Source of the DNA: Tolypocladium sp. Sup5 PDA-1
Lineage: Eukaryota; Ascomycota; Sordariomycetes; Hypocreales; Ophiocordycipitaceae
NCBI GenBank assembly: GCA_000750105.3
Contig: JPHH03000012.1
Location: forward strand, 124,001 to 188,000
Length of the DNA: 64,000 bases
Reading direction: 5' to 3'
The translations under genes and the position numbers were made by a program. Under the pieces are notes generated by a model, which saw only the letters and a list, made by a program, of their open reading frames with translations, was not told where the DNA came from and ran no database searches. This document shows positions 53,801-64,000 of the stretch, one piece after another; positions within the stretch are counted from its first letter, which is position 1; each line of letters starts with the position of its first letter.

Positions 53801-55363
53801 AGAAGCTTCTCGAAATGCTCAAGAAACGAGCAGAGATCAAGCCGGTGTTGGGCCATATATCCATGCGAGGGGCCATCAGCGACTTTCGCGGTCTGCAATC
53901 ACGATTGGCCCGTGACTCCTCAGAGAGTGCTCGCGAGGCGATGGAATCAAAGATTGCATCGGACCAGCTAAAGGCCACACAGGCGCAGCTCACCGAGCAG
54001 AATAAAGCGGCGCTGTCTCTGGAGTCGGAGATTGAGAGCTTCAAAGTGGCAATGAATACTCGCCTGGAGTACTACCGCCAGCTGCAAGCCGTCTCAGATG
54101 CTGTTCTTCCGCATGACGGCGCCAACTCTGAAGACGTTATTGCGAGGATGAAGCAAGCCGAGGAGGATCTGCGGCGTAAGCTGTCGTCTGCCGAGGCGAA
54201 GCACAGATACCGTGAGCCTTCCGCCGCTGCCCCTATTCGCTAAGCGGCAACACTAACAACATGTCTTAGTCGTGAATCTGAAGGAGGCGGGCTCCAAGTC
54301 CAACGAACCCCGAATGTGCGTCATCTGTCAAATGCCGTTTGTGACGGGCGTCCTGACCGTCTGCGGTCACCAATTCTGCAAGGAGTGCATGACGCTTTGG
54401 TTCAGGGCGCACCACAATTGCCCTGTCTGCAAGAAGGGACTGAAACCCTCCAATCTGCACGACATCACCATCAAGCCGCAGCAGCTCCAGGTCAGGAGCG
54501 ACGAGCCGGGACGGGCAACCGCAGACGATCAGACCCCGAGCTCGCCCCAGAAGCAGATTAAGACGGCCATTTATTCAGAGTTCAACTCGGAGAAGCTGGC
54601 GGAGATTAAAAACATCGAGCTCGACGGGCCGTCGTTTACAACCAAGGTGGATACCCTGGTCCGGCACCTCTTGTGGCTGAGGGAGTCGGACCCCGGGGCC
54701 AAGACCATCGTCTTCTCGCAGTACCGAGACTTCCTCAACGTCCTGCGCAACGCCTTCCGGCGCTTCCACATCGGCCACGCCTCCATCGACGACCCCCAGG
54801 GCATCACAAAGTTCAAGGAGGACCCGGCCGTCGAGGTCTTCCTCTTGCACGCGCGCGCCCACTCATCAGGCCTTAACCTCGTCAACGCGTCGCACGTCTT
54901 CCTCTGCGAGCCCCTCCTCAACACGCCCCTCGAGCTGCAGGCCATTGCCCGCGTCGACCGCATCGGCCAGCAGCACGAGACGACCGTCTGGCTGTACCTC
55001 GTCTCCGGCACTGTCGAGGAGAGCATCTACAACCTCTCGGTCCAGCGCCGCATGGAGCACATGGGCCGTCGCAGCAACAAGGCCAAGGCCAGGGACACCA
55101 CGCCGCCAGACAATGACCTCCTCGACGCGAGCTTTGATGCCGCTAACACGCTGGAGCTCGAGCACGCGGCGCTGTCACGGCTCATGAGCAAGGATAGGTC
55201 GGCGGGCGAGATGGTCGACAAGGGCGACCTGTGGGAGTGCCTGTTTGGGCATGTGGCTGCTGCTGGGGAGGGGACGCAGAGGGACGGCCGGCTGCAGGAG
55301 AAGGCGGTGATGAGCTACATGGCGGGTGAGGCGGCCGAGGAGCGGAGGCTGGAGATGCGATGA
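50814..55363 (+). CDS. IRC20: SNF2-family helicase with RING finger (Irc20/SHPRH type)
   Basis: Irc20 is a Snf2-type ATPase and E3 ubiquitin/SUMO-linked ligase acting in DNA repair and recombination. Main exons 50936-54211 and 54270-55363 are secure. The frame is open back to 50923 without an ATG; I propose a 31-nt first exon 50814-50844 (MPRTKPTARR) spliced to 50936, giving 1,466 residues, but this is tentative. Helicase motif I is EEMGLGKTLE at about residues 336-345 and motif II is CLDEAQ. A long charged coiled-coil insertion separates the two ATPase lobes. The C3HC4 RING reads CVICQMPFVTG, CGHQFCKEC and CPVCKK at about residues 1119-1157, followed by helicase_C (VFSQYRDFLN, ARVDRIGQQHETT). 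Confidence 0.88.
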
Positions 55364-55381
55364 GACGAGACGAGACGAGAC
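55362..55381. repeat. (GAGAC)4 microsatellite over the IRC20 stop codon
   Basis: Four copies of GAGAC beginning inside the TGA stop codon. Length change here could not alter the protein before the stop. Confidence 0.75.
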
Positions 55382-55839
55382 GATTTTCATGTGTTTCCAC
55401 GAAGCAACGATATTTTAGAATGTACGACCATGGCAGCGCTGCAGTCTAGGTGCCTCTTAGCTCAAGCTAGGAAGGGATTGTAACAACTGAAGGGGAACAG
55501 AATAGACAGTCAAGGGATATTTGACCTTGAACTCTGTAAGGTGGTATTCCACACGGAGCATGTGAGTACGGGTGATGGTAGAGATGCTGTCATTTTCTAA
55601 TCCGCCGCTGGCACAATATTGTACGACACTTTTCGTTCACTCGCCCAATGCATTTTCTAGCCCCTTTCCCCAAATTTACCCAAGAAAAAAGGAGGCGAAT
55701 GATCGCCACCTTTCAGACAGCTATCTGCTTGAAACCGGCCGGGGAGTGTCCCATGCCAGTAAATCTCGCCACTGACCATCCATCCGCGTGCGGTCTCTTG
55801 TAACTCAAAGCTCGCCCAACACAGAGTTGAGAAGCATGC
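55364..55839. other. convergent 3' flanks of IRC20 and IRC22
   Basis: 476 bp with both 3' UTRs; AT-rich around 55590-55700. No gene seen. Confidence 0.5.
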
Positions 55840-56937
55840 TTACTCGACAGTCTTCTTCTTGTTGCTGGCGGTGGACTTGACACGCTTGGCGGAGGGGCGG
55901 GCAATGTGGTGGTTGGGGATCCAGCTCTCGTCGTACGTCTTGCTGGCACCAGTGGACACGCCGACGGACTCGGAGCCGGAGAGAGCGGCGTCGGCGTCGA
56001 CGACCTTCTTGCTCTTCTTGGTGGACTTGGTGCGCTTGGCCTGAGGGAAGAGGGCCTCGATCCAGGTCTTGTAGACAAAGTAGAGGGTGCCAGCGAAGAC
56101 GCCCGAGAGAACAAGGTACAGGAAGATGCTACAAGGAGGTAACAGCGGTCAGCCAATTTGAATATGAACGGGGGAACTGCGCTCGTGCTCGTCGAGTCGC
56201 AGCACGTGATGGGCAACCATGACATACATCTGGGGATCAAAGAAGCTGGTGGGAGCCTCGACAATGGAGGCGCTCCCATCGTGGGCCGCAATCTGGAAGA
56301 GGTTGCCCTTGGCGTTGGTAATGACAGCGACGAGCTGCAGACGAACGTCCTGAGGCTGCATGTCCAGCGCAAACGAGTAGGGGATCGACTTGGTCTCGCC
56401 CGCCTCGACGGCGAGGTTGTACTGGACGGCCGTGAGGTTGCGGACGATGCCCTGGTAGGCAGGGGTATCGACGGGCAGCTCCTTGGTCGTGGCGAGCACA
56501 CCGGTGAGGACGGTGACGCTGAGGGGCCCGTCCTCGTTGTTGGTCACCTCGACGAGCGCCTTTGTCGGCCGACCGTTGATGAGGCGCACGCCGAGGAGGT
56601 CGGCATCGGGAAAGGTCGTCTTGACGACGGCCGCGAGGTCCGACTGCGCAGAGTAGGTGGTGCCATCGACATCGGCTTCAGGTGCGGCATTGGCCTATGG
56701 TGTCGAGGAGAGCGCGCGCAGTCAGCAATTGGCTGCCCGTAGAGCGCTGAAACGACGGTGCCACGAGCTCAGCAGCTCCGCAAGCGCAAGCGCAAGAAGA
56801 GCATCGGCGCAGGAGCACGGCGGCGGGCCGCGGTTGGACGATCATGTGGCGTCGGGCAAGGCAAGCAAACCTACCTGGGCGACAGCACCCCAGACCTGGA
56901 CGGCCAGGACGGCTAGCAGGGACGACGAGAAGAGCAT
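55840..56937 (-). CDS. IRC22: Irc22, TRAP-alpha-like ER membrane protein
   Basis: Irc22 is the fungal counterpart of translocon-associated protein alpha. Exons 56937-56875, 56694-56228 and 56128-55840 give 272 residues. A signal peptide (SSSLLAVLAVQVWGAVAQ) is encoded by exon 1. The lumenal domain has the family block RLINGRPTKALVEVTNNEDG and an Asn-Leu-Thr glycosylation site in GIVRNLTAVQYNL. A membrane segment IIFLYLVLSGVFAGTLYFVY leads to a basic cytosolic tail (RTKSTKKSKK, PSAKRVKSTASNKKK). The second intron sits at the junction of the lumenal and membrane parts. Name and structure follow yeast Irc22. Confidence 0.88.
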
Positions 56938-57524
56938 GGCGGCGGATTGAGTCGATGCGGTCTGCGATCCCTCGACTCAATTGGGGCGAGAAGGACAAGG
57001 AAGCGGACGGGGTTGGTGGTGGTGAAGGAGGTGGTGATGGGATGAGGGAGGAAGAGGCTGGATGGGGTTGTGCGCGCGTGCGATGGGAGAAATGTGGCCT
57101 CTCTCCCCAATTGCCTAGTCAGTCGTGCCTTCCCGCATCAGCCTCCTTCTCCAATAGCGGGTTCTGGGTGCCGCCTTCTGTGGCCCAGGCCCAGGTTCCA
57201 GCTCGTGTGGGGACCGTTGGCAGTTGCCACCTCCACCTCCACCTCCAACTCCTCCAACTCAGTTAGTTCATCCACCGGTTTGGCAGGCATTGTAAGTTGA
57301 GATAGTTGAAAGTATAGCATCGCCATTATTGGACCAAGTTGAGAGTGTAGCGTTAGCCAGCGGGAGGCGACGTAATTAATATCCATCCATGTTGGCTGCT
57401 CATAGAAACTGAGCGTCCTCTACTTCGTAGTAACGACCTATACGAAACAAATGCTTCTAGAAGCAAACTTGCAACGGCCCAACGCCTCCGCCGCCGGTAT
57501 CATGACAATAAACCCATTTCATTT
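56938..57524. other. IRC22 promoter and MED5 3' flank
   Basis: 587 bp. The IRC22 upstream region adjoins the start; a (CCACCT)n-like tract lies at about 57226-57250; the right part is the MED5 3' UTR. TACTTCGTAGTA occurs at about 57421-57432. No gene seen. Confidence 0.5.
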
Positions 57525-60500
57525 TTAGTTCCCGCCCAGGTCCATGCCGTCCCAGCCGTTAAACATGTCCATGCTAGTATCGATGCCTCCAAACAAGTCC
57601 CCGTCGCTCGTGGAGTCGAGACCGCCAACGCTGCCGCTTGGCCCTCCGAGGCCCAGGTCTGACGAGACGCCACCCAGGCCCATGTCCAGGCCGACGCCGT
57701 CAACCGACATTCCGTCGCCCTGCACGCCCGCGGCGGCCGCCATGGCGTCTCCCAGCCCAGCCGCTCCGCCGCTCAAGTCGAGTGGCATGTCCGACGCTTC
57801 GAGCATGGCCTGTGGCTGCGGCAGCACCATCTGCGCCTCGACTCTCCTATGCAGACGGACGACAATCTCTGCGAGAGCGGCATCCTTCTTCTGCAGCTTC
57901 CGGCAGTCCTGCGCATCCGACCTCAGCACCTCGCGGAGCTTCAGACGCCGTTGCAGCGTCGGAGCCACGTTCCCGGCCGCATCCAACAGGTTTCCCGCAG
58001 CCGGAGGCTCGTTGGTCACGTCTGGGGCGCAGATCAATGCTGCCACCACGTCGTAGACAATGTTGGCGCTCCCAGCCTCCGACTGGTGTCTGATCTCCTC
58101 CAGCATCACGCGGAGCACTCTGCTGGTGCCGACGATTCTGCAAGCCGCAATCATCTGCCGATGCGTGTACGACGTCGGCATGACGTTGATGCCGTGGTGC
58201 ATGCTCCATTGCACGAGCCCCTGGACCATGTGCTTAACCGCGCCCGCAAGGCCGGTGCTCGAGCTGCTCGCCCACGACTCCAGCTCGTTGTGTTCTGCGC
58301 CTCCCGTCCGCCTTGACAAGGGCAGACTGTCCTTGAGAGCACGAAGCAGCGGTTCAATGTCCTGATTCTTCGGATCCTGTTTCTGATATGTGCGGAGCGA
58401 GTGCTCCAAGGGCTTTGCTATCAGGTTCTTCACCGAGGACAGCATTGTGCTCGCCTCGCCAGAGATGGAACTAGGCAGGAGGATGAGCTGCAGGATCTTG
58501 ATGACTGACTTCTGCTCCTTTTGCTCCACCCACAGATAGTCCGACAGAAATCTAATTGCCGGGACGAGAGAGGGTAGCAGGAAGGTGTCAACCAAGTCTG
58601 GGAATAGTCAGTTCTCTGATGACATGGCCTAGTAAGCAGTGGGGTGAAAACTCACATTCTATGCCGCTTTTCAGGGTCTCGTCGTTGAGATAGCCGTAGG
58701 TGTATGCAACCACAATGTTCTGGAACAGGGAAGCGACGAGGAGATAAAAGTCCTGAGGCGGGCAGGACGACATCAAATCATCCCCCAGCCCACCTGTCTC
58801 GCTGTCAAAGAGGCCGTGGATCCATCCGCTCATGTGTCCCTTTTCCTGCTCAGTCAGCTCGTCCATGTCACGGCTCATGTGAGCTCGGTTCAGTATCTTT
58901 GTGATGGACGAGTCGGCCGACGTGATGCCAATGTCCGCTGCCGTCAAGTTGTAGCGGTACGCAAACGCGAGAACTAGCAGTAAGATGGCACCGAATTCCT
59001 CATAGATTGGCTGGTATTCTCCCTGGTCGTCGTCATATCTCCAGTTGTCCAGGAGCTGGCACAAAGGCTCGAGAATAGCGGGCAGCTTCTCGAAGAGGAG
59101 CAAGATATCGAGGCTCTGAGGCTTTTGGGCCAGCTGGCCGCACAGAAGCTTCAGTGACATGGTCTCCTTGTTATTGCATAGCTGGCGCATCAGCTAAATA
59201 AGCGCGTTAGCATGGAGGAGAGCCTGTAAAGAACTGGGGGCTACGTTACCTCCACGAGAGCCTGGGACACGGCACCGACGTTGCCATCCATCTTGTCGAG
59301 TTCCCGGACGAGTCCCTGGATCTTTTCCGGGTCTGACAGACAGTCCTGCACCAGCTTATCCTTGGAATACTTTTCCAGCGACGGTTCGTAAGACATGGAC
59401 GTCTCTCCCAGTATCCTCTCGACGTGTTCTCTCTGCACCAAGCCATGAAGGGCGCAGGCGGTACAGAACTCTTCTCTGACACTCTCCGTGTACGGATTGT
59501 TGCTCCGAGACTCGTCGAACATGAGAGAAGCCGTAGGAAACACGCTGGTGTCGACCTGGTTCAGGGCCTCTGTAATGCAGAACTCGGAGGACGTGGTGGA
59601 GAATTGGGGAGAGCAGAGCTGGCAGAGAAGGAGGGGAACCCTGTTTATCAGGAATGATCGCAGAAGATGCGCGTCCTTTGGCCCTTCGTTTCGGAAAACA
59701 GTGTTGGCAAGGATATCAAACGACGCCAATATGAGGTCAATGGCACTAGACTGCGTTTCGCCCTGGTCTCGTTGTCAGACCAACATTTCTCACCGAGTCG
59801 CAGGGGGCTCATACCTGATATCTGTTGTGGAGATACGAGAGCAGTGTATTGTCGTCAATCAGTGGCCGTCCCACGAGCTGAGTGAGTGTCAACAAACAGC
59901 ACATTTGGTGTAGGGAGAGAGCAGAGTGTACTGACCGATGCATTCAAGTATACGTATAGCCCTGCGCGTGTGGTGGAGATGGGTATATCGGAAACGACAA
60001 AGTTGTCGAGCCCAACGGTAGTTTCCAGCAGCTCATCCATGGCAGCGTTGGCGGCGGCCTGCTTCTTCTTATTGACCGGGTCGAGCCGAGCCAGCGTCTC
60101 GCTGCGGAAGATTTCGAGCCTCTCGACAAATCCCGGCGACGGCTGCAGCGTGTGTATAAAGCCCGACAAGCTCTCGGAGAGCTCCTTTCGCACGGCTGTA
60201 CCAGTGAAAGCCTGCGTTAGCATCCGAAGACGAGCGGTTCGTGGGTTTGAACGGCCACCATACCTTTTGCGACGGGCTTGCTGATGACCTTGACGAGAGA
60301 CGGGGTCTCGACCAACCGCAGCAGCAGGGGGATGAATGCGGCTCGGGCAACGTCCATCTCGTCGCGGACCTGCGAGCTCTGGATTTCCCCGAGCACGTCG
60401 GCTGCAAAGGCGGAAGAGGCGGAGGTGAACAGGTCCATCCATTTGCAAATGCTCTTAACAAGTACCAGCGCGGCGCGCGAGTCCCGAAAGGCCGAGCCTT

Positions 60501-60924
60501 CCACGACCGTCTTAATGACATGGTAGAACATGACCTCCTCGGCCCAGGAAGAGATCCTCCAGCACCGCGTCTGGTCCTCGTCCTTGTTGTCGCCGTTCTG
60601 CGACAGCCGGAGCTGCGCATGGAGAGACGAGTACTTGTACATGGTCCAGAGTATAGACGGCGCGTCGATGTAGCCGAGGCGGCTGAGGACTTTGATGTAC
60701 GGGGGCATGCGCGGGTCGAGGCTGACATTGTTGGAGGGCTGCGGCTTGAGGAAGAGGTCGGCGATGAAGATGGGTGCCAGCGGGTGCTGGGAGTAGACGA
60801 GCGGGACGAACTCTTCGAAGCGGTCGGTATCGAGGCGCTTGGCTATGCACCTGGCTATGAAGTTGGACCAGTATGCCGTCGATTCGCGCAACGCGCCGCG
60901 CGGGTCCTGGATGCTGCCGTCCAT
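57525..60924 (-). CDS. MED5: Mediator subunit 5 (Med5/Nut1)
   Basis: Med5 is a tail-module subunit of the Mediator complex, linking activators to RNA polymerase II. Six exons (60924-60264, 60195-59936, 59877-59815, 59750-59250, 59193-58656, 58597-57525) join exactly in frame to 1,031 residues. Family blocks I recognise include the N-terminal YWSNFIARCIAKRLDTDRFE with SQHPLAPIFIADLFLKPQ, the central YEEFGAILLLVLAFAYRYNL and LVVASLFQNI-like FYLLVASLFQNIVVAYTYGY. Acidic C-terminal sequence ends DMFNGWDGMDLGGN. Length fits fungal Med5. Introns carry CTAAC/CTGAC branch motifs; the first joins SKPVAKAVRKEL. Confidence 0.9.
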
Positions 60925-61562
60925 TGCGCGCGCGGACGTCGGGGTCGGGAGAAGCGGATGCTCGAATGAGGCTGTTCGAAAGGGCGACTAATGGGAGTCG
61001 AGTCGAGCGAAGAGGACCCAGTCAGCCGCCATGGGGGAGAAGGATTGCTGCCCGCGGCAGCTGAAGGAGCAGCGGCGTATTCTTGTATTCGACGCGCGAC
61101 TGTGAGAAGCAGACAATAACAATTGGGGTGTTTCGAACAAGGTTGGATGGTGATGGGAAGTCAATGAGGCTGCAGCTCGTCGACAATGGGGTGGGAGTGG
61201 GTCAGCGGCTGCGCTTCCGGGCGTGGACCCTTGGCATGACCGCCGTCGGGCGTATAAATGCGCCACCCGTTATTTCACTTTGCTATCCTAAAGAATATGC
61301 GATCATGTTTTGTAGAAGAAGCAGTGCTGGCGAGTATGAGAATAACTTCGAGTATGAGAATAACTTTCTTGGTCCTAAAGATGCGTTGACGGGATTCAGT
61401 CAGGAGTCTAGGGCTCAAGAGTCCAAGGCAACCTGACGGCCGGACGTCGAGAATGCTGGCAATGATCAAATAGATATCAAGAAGCTATTTGGATACATAC
61501 ATGTGTGGTCAAACAAACTACATGCCGGCTGATACGGCGCGAGACTCGCAGCGCACCAAGCA
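60925..61562. other. MED5 upstream region and SDR 3' flank
   Basis: 638 bp. It contains the MED5 promoter/5' UTR and the 3' UTR of the dehydrogenase. An 18-nt perfect tandem repeat lies at 61331-61366. No gene seen. Confidence 0.5.
61331..61366. repeat. 18-nt perfect tandem duplication
   Basis: The unit cgagtatgagaataactt occurs twice head to tail between the MED5 and SDR genes. Confidence 0.85.
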
Positions 61563-62675
61563 TCAGACATTCTCCATCACACCAGGCTCGATGCCCTCGA
61601 GGACCTCGGCCAGCTCCCCCCAGATCCTGTCCGCCAGCATCTCGCCCTGCTCCCCCTCCATCACCTTGGGCCATATCTGCAGCGTGCAGTCCGACATCCA
61701 CCGCCCGTGCGTCTCCTCGCCGGCGAGCGCCGCCGCCATCAGCGTCCGCGACCCCATCTCGGGTTCGCGCCCGAAGATGGCAAACACAAGCCACAGGATC
61801 CAGCTGAGCGGGAACGACCAGCGGCGGAAGAGCTGCGTCTTGCAGAGTCCCGGGTTCAGCGCGTTGACGATGACGTGGCCCTTGCCGGAGGCGTCCGACG
61901 CCTCGGCGAGCTTGCGCATCATGATGAGCTGCAGGAGCTTGGTGGTGTTGTACCGCTCGGGGTAGTTTTTGTTCTCCTTGAGCCTGTCGAGGACGTGGTC
62001 TGCCTTTTTCTCCGGGAAAAAGGCCTGGCAAGGGGAATCACAGCAGTTAGCAACGCAGTCGGCAGGGGAGGCGACGCACATGGCGCAACGCCGGGGAGCA
62101 GAGGCACGTACCAGAAAGGCGGCGCCCGAAGAGACAATGGACACATGGGGCGTCACGTTGAACCGCGTGCCCGTGCGGCGCAGCGTGGGCAGCAGCAAGA
62201 CGGTGAGCAGCAGGGTCGAGATGACATTGACCGTCATCATGGTCTCGTGCCCCTCGAGCATGGCCCACTCGCCGACGAGGATGCTCGCGCTGTTGAGCAG
62301 CACATCGAGCCTGTCGAGCTTGGCCGCCCGCGCCGCAAACTCCTTGACGCTGTCAAAGGACCCGAGGTCCAGCTGCCAGACCTCGAGCACGCGGCGGCGC
62401 CGCGAAGAGCTCTCAATCTCCTGCTTGGCGGCCTCGCCTCTCTCGATGCTGCGGCAGGCCAGGATCACCCTGGCGGCGTCGAGGCGCACAAAGTGTCGCG
62501 CCGCCTCGAGACCGAGGCCTGATACTTGTGGTCAGAAGGGCCGCTTTGCCGAATACAAGGATGTTTGCATACCAGAGTTGGCGCCGGTGATGATGACGGT
62601 CCGGCCCGTGCAGTCCTCGACGGGGTACGGGAGGGTTGAGAACAACTGGCTCTTGACCCAGCCAATGGCCGACAT
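61563..62675 (-). CDS. short-chain dehydrogenase, retinol-dehydrogenase-like
   Basis: Exons 62675-62573, 62518-62112 and 62024-61563 give 323 residues. The cofactor motif TGANSGLG spans the first splice, and RVILACRSIERGEAAKQEIE is the usual NADP-type follow-on. The catalytic set is SIVSSGA (Ser) and YNTTK (Tyr-X3-Lys). The usual NNAG motif reads LNSAS, a noticeable departure. A C-terminal hydrophobic segment WILWLVFAIFG suggests membrane association. The pattern resembles fungal retinol-dehydrogenase-like SDRs of unknown substrate. The 87-nt second intron is a multiple of three and stop-free, so it too could be retained by a naive caller. Confidence 0.86.
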
Positions 62676-63669
62676 GTTGGACTGAGTGCCCGGGTTCTTT
62701 CTCAGTGCTGCGGTGTGGAGGTTCGGCCTTGTTGGTGCGACACTGGGCTCTTGAGAATCTGCGGTGCTACCAAGTGCATGTGCTGTTTGTTGTTTGCAAC
62801 ATGTGTCCTCTGGGGGCGAATGTTGATTTCGAGGGGACACATCTCAGAGCAGTATTAACGACCCGAGAGGAATTGGCGGCCGTGCACCAATTATCAATTG
62901 CCAACCCAACATGTGCCGCCGCTACGCCTATACGTATTGTTTATCATCTTTTTTACAAAAGGATCAAGGAGGGAATGCCGGAACGGAAAGAAAGGTAGTG
63001 AGTAAGTAAGTACTTCGTACGAATACGTACAATCAAATAAACAGACTGGCAAGAAGGCAGACAGAACAAGTTGAAAGTCACCGAGTGCGCTAGTTCGAAC
63101 CTAGGCGGGCGAACCCAGTAATAATTAATACTCTAATTCGAAATTAACAGGTTTTGCTCGCCTAGAAGCTTCCCAAGAGCGATGCCATACGGCGCCTTGC
63201 GTGTCTCTCCATGTCTCAACCACAGCGCAGCTACCCTGTAAGACCACATCAACAAACGCAACTCAAAATATCGTCAACACACATGAGCGAAAACTAATTT
63301 ACTGCAAAATCCAATTCTCTGCGGCCAGTTTGCCTACTCCGTACAATCAGGACGACTACTACGTCCTGTACCATCCCTGCGCCGCGTCATGTTCTCGTGG
63401 TTGGGCCCCGGCCGCCGTGGCTCCGACGACTTCCCCCTGAGATTCCCCGACAGCATCACCACACAACACGCATCAATCGCACGAAATGTACGTGCAGGAA
63501 TACACCTGATTGATCGTTCGCCATCAAGACATCACTCCCCGTCATGCCCCGCACCTTCCTCGCAAGTGGCAGTTGTCCGCACCCAAGCTCTTCGTCAACA
63601 CCACGACTCGGTCGTGCACCCTCACTTTATATACATCATTGTTTTCCAATTTTTATCGTAACAATCAAA
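62676..63669. other. SDR upstream region and unresolved coding-like sequence before the tRNA
   Basis: 994 bp. The left part is the SDR promoter. Several GTAC motifs occur at about 63007-63030 and 63337. A B-box-like TTCGAACC occurs near 63093-63100 but no tRNA folds around it. From 63389 coding-like sequence begins (see the candidate exon). Confidence 0.45.
63389..63487 (+). CDS. candidate first exon of an unresolved gene
   Basis: From an ATG at 63389, 33 codons (MFSWLGPGRRGSDDFPLRFP, then DSITTQHASIARN) with strong C-ending codon use are followed directly by GTACGTGCAG, a good donor. A continuation after the AAG at about 63551-63563 would read WQLSAPKLFVNTTTRS, again coding-like, but it runs into the tRNA at 63670. 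I do not recognise the protein. It may be a truncated gene, or part of a gene whose later exons lie outside the window. Confidence 0.3.
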
Positions 63670-63759
63670 GGCAACGTGCCAGAGTGGACAAATGGGTAGC
63701 ACTCGAACGGTTGATATGCTATGACTTCGGTCTCGCAGGTTCGAATCCTGTCGTTGTCG
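63670..63759 (+). tRNA. tRNA-Ser (anticodon CGA) with an 8-nt intron
   Basis: The acceptor arms GGCAACG (63670-63676) and CGTTGTC (63752-63758) pair with one G-T; the discriminator is G, as usual for Ser. The A box TGCCAGAGTGG and B box GGTTCGAATCC are intact. The anticodon stem TAGCA/TGCTA encloses CTCGAA, then an intron CGGTTGAT, then A. A long variable arm GAC-TTCG-GTC marks a class II tRNA. Mature length is 82 nt. TTTT about 10 nt downstream is a Pol III terminator. Confidence 0.85.
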
Positions 63760-64000
63760 ATTATACTTTTGGTGATCTTTTGGTGTTGATGCCCGATTCG
63801 GGTCGTGTCTTGCACCACGGCCTTGAGATTGCCAATTTTTTGTAATTTTTTTTTGACTCCATCGTTCATTCCCATCTCCTTTTTGACATCTCGTGGTCTT
63901 GGAGATTGGATGGTGTGGGATGGTGTGGAGACGTACGGACAAGACGTGCGCTTGAACCCGTGAGCCCCTGTTCTTTCTCATCGTTTTTCTTTGAACAGAA
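63760..64000. other. right-edge sequence after the tRNA
   Basis: 241 bp with a run of T at 63845-63853 and the Pol III terminator TTTT at about 63768-63771. No gene recognisable. Confidence 0.4.

Noticed and set aside
50814..56937. Functional pairing of IRC20 and IRC22 as neighbours
   Set aside because: The shared name comes from a yeast recombination screen; one is a nuclear SNF2/RING protein and the other an ER membrane protein, and they are merely convergent here.
63085..63170. Possible tRNA on the minus strand from a TTCGAACC B-box-like word
   Set aside because: No acceptor stem, A box or anticodon arm can be paired around it.
1..64000. CRISPR array, insertion sequences, operons, ribosome binding sites
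   Set aside because: The window is eukaryotic; no regular spaced repeats or bacterial elements are present.

Overview
The window is nuclear DNA of a filamentous ascomycete. Genes carry many short introns of about 45-90 bp with GTAAGT/GTATGT-like donors and CTAAC/CTGAC branch motifs, the third codon position is rich in C and G, and the genes are typical of Pezizomycotina (RFX/CPCR1-type regulator, EIS1, MID1, MED5, IRC20, KIN28). I infer Sordariomycetes, probably Hypocreales; the species cannot be read from the sequence. Most exon-intron structures below were joined by hand and checked by reading-frame arithmetic, so they are models. No alignment or database search was run.

Layout, left to right. 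1-3.5 kb: EMC2 (cut by the window edge), the tRNA m3C methyltransferase of the TRM140/METTL2 type, and a Y_phosphatase3-type protein phosphatase. 4.85-7.98 kb: a structurally complete hAT DNA transposon with an intact transposase, recognisable terminal inverted repeats and dense subterminal repeats, lying about 550 bp upstream of the eisosome gene EIS1 (8.5-11.2 kb). 11.7-18.3 kb: a Frag1/DRAM/Sfk1 membrane protein, the TFIIH kinase KIN28 and the F-box/Sec10-like recyclin RCY1. 19-25 kb: aspartate kinase (HOM3) with six exons including a 20-nt microexon, and an RFX transcription factor. 26-36 kb: YOP1, the calcium-channel subunit MID1, a short-chain dehydrogenase and a secreted GH3 beta-glucosidase. 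35.6-38.5 kb: a small uncharacterised predicted mitochondrial membrane protein, YSY6/RAMP4 whose start codon stands alone in its exon, and a lysine-rich SMAP-domain protein. 41-42 kb: a bZIP-like protein without a leucine zipper.

41.9-49.6 kb is a 7.8-kb stretch with no recognisable gene. After it come mitoribosomal mS41, the SNF2/RING protein IRC20, IRC22, the Mediator subunit MED5, a second short-chain dehydrogenase and an intron-containing tRNA-Ser(CGA) near the right edge.

The genes are mainly housekeeping and do not form a pathway cluster; there is no PKS, NRPS, terpene or other secondary-metabolite core gene. A loose theme is the ER and endomembrane system (EMC2, YOP1, YSY6, IRC22, RCY1, EIS1, the Sfk1-like protein, MID1), with a second group in transcription (KIN28, MED5, RFX, bZIP). 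The accessory parts are the hAT element, the gene-poor block, and a near-palindromic TACGGAGTA/TACGAAGTA motif scattered between genes. I did not find a clearly new multi-gene system. The best leads are the zipperless bZIP-like protein, the intact transposon with its 19-bp perfect palindrome, the dispersed palindromic motif, and coding-like sequence that runs up to and across the tRNA.
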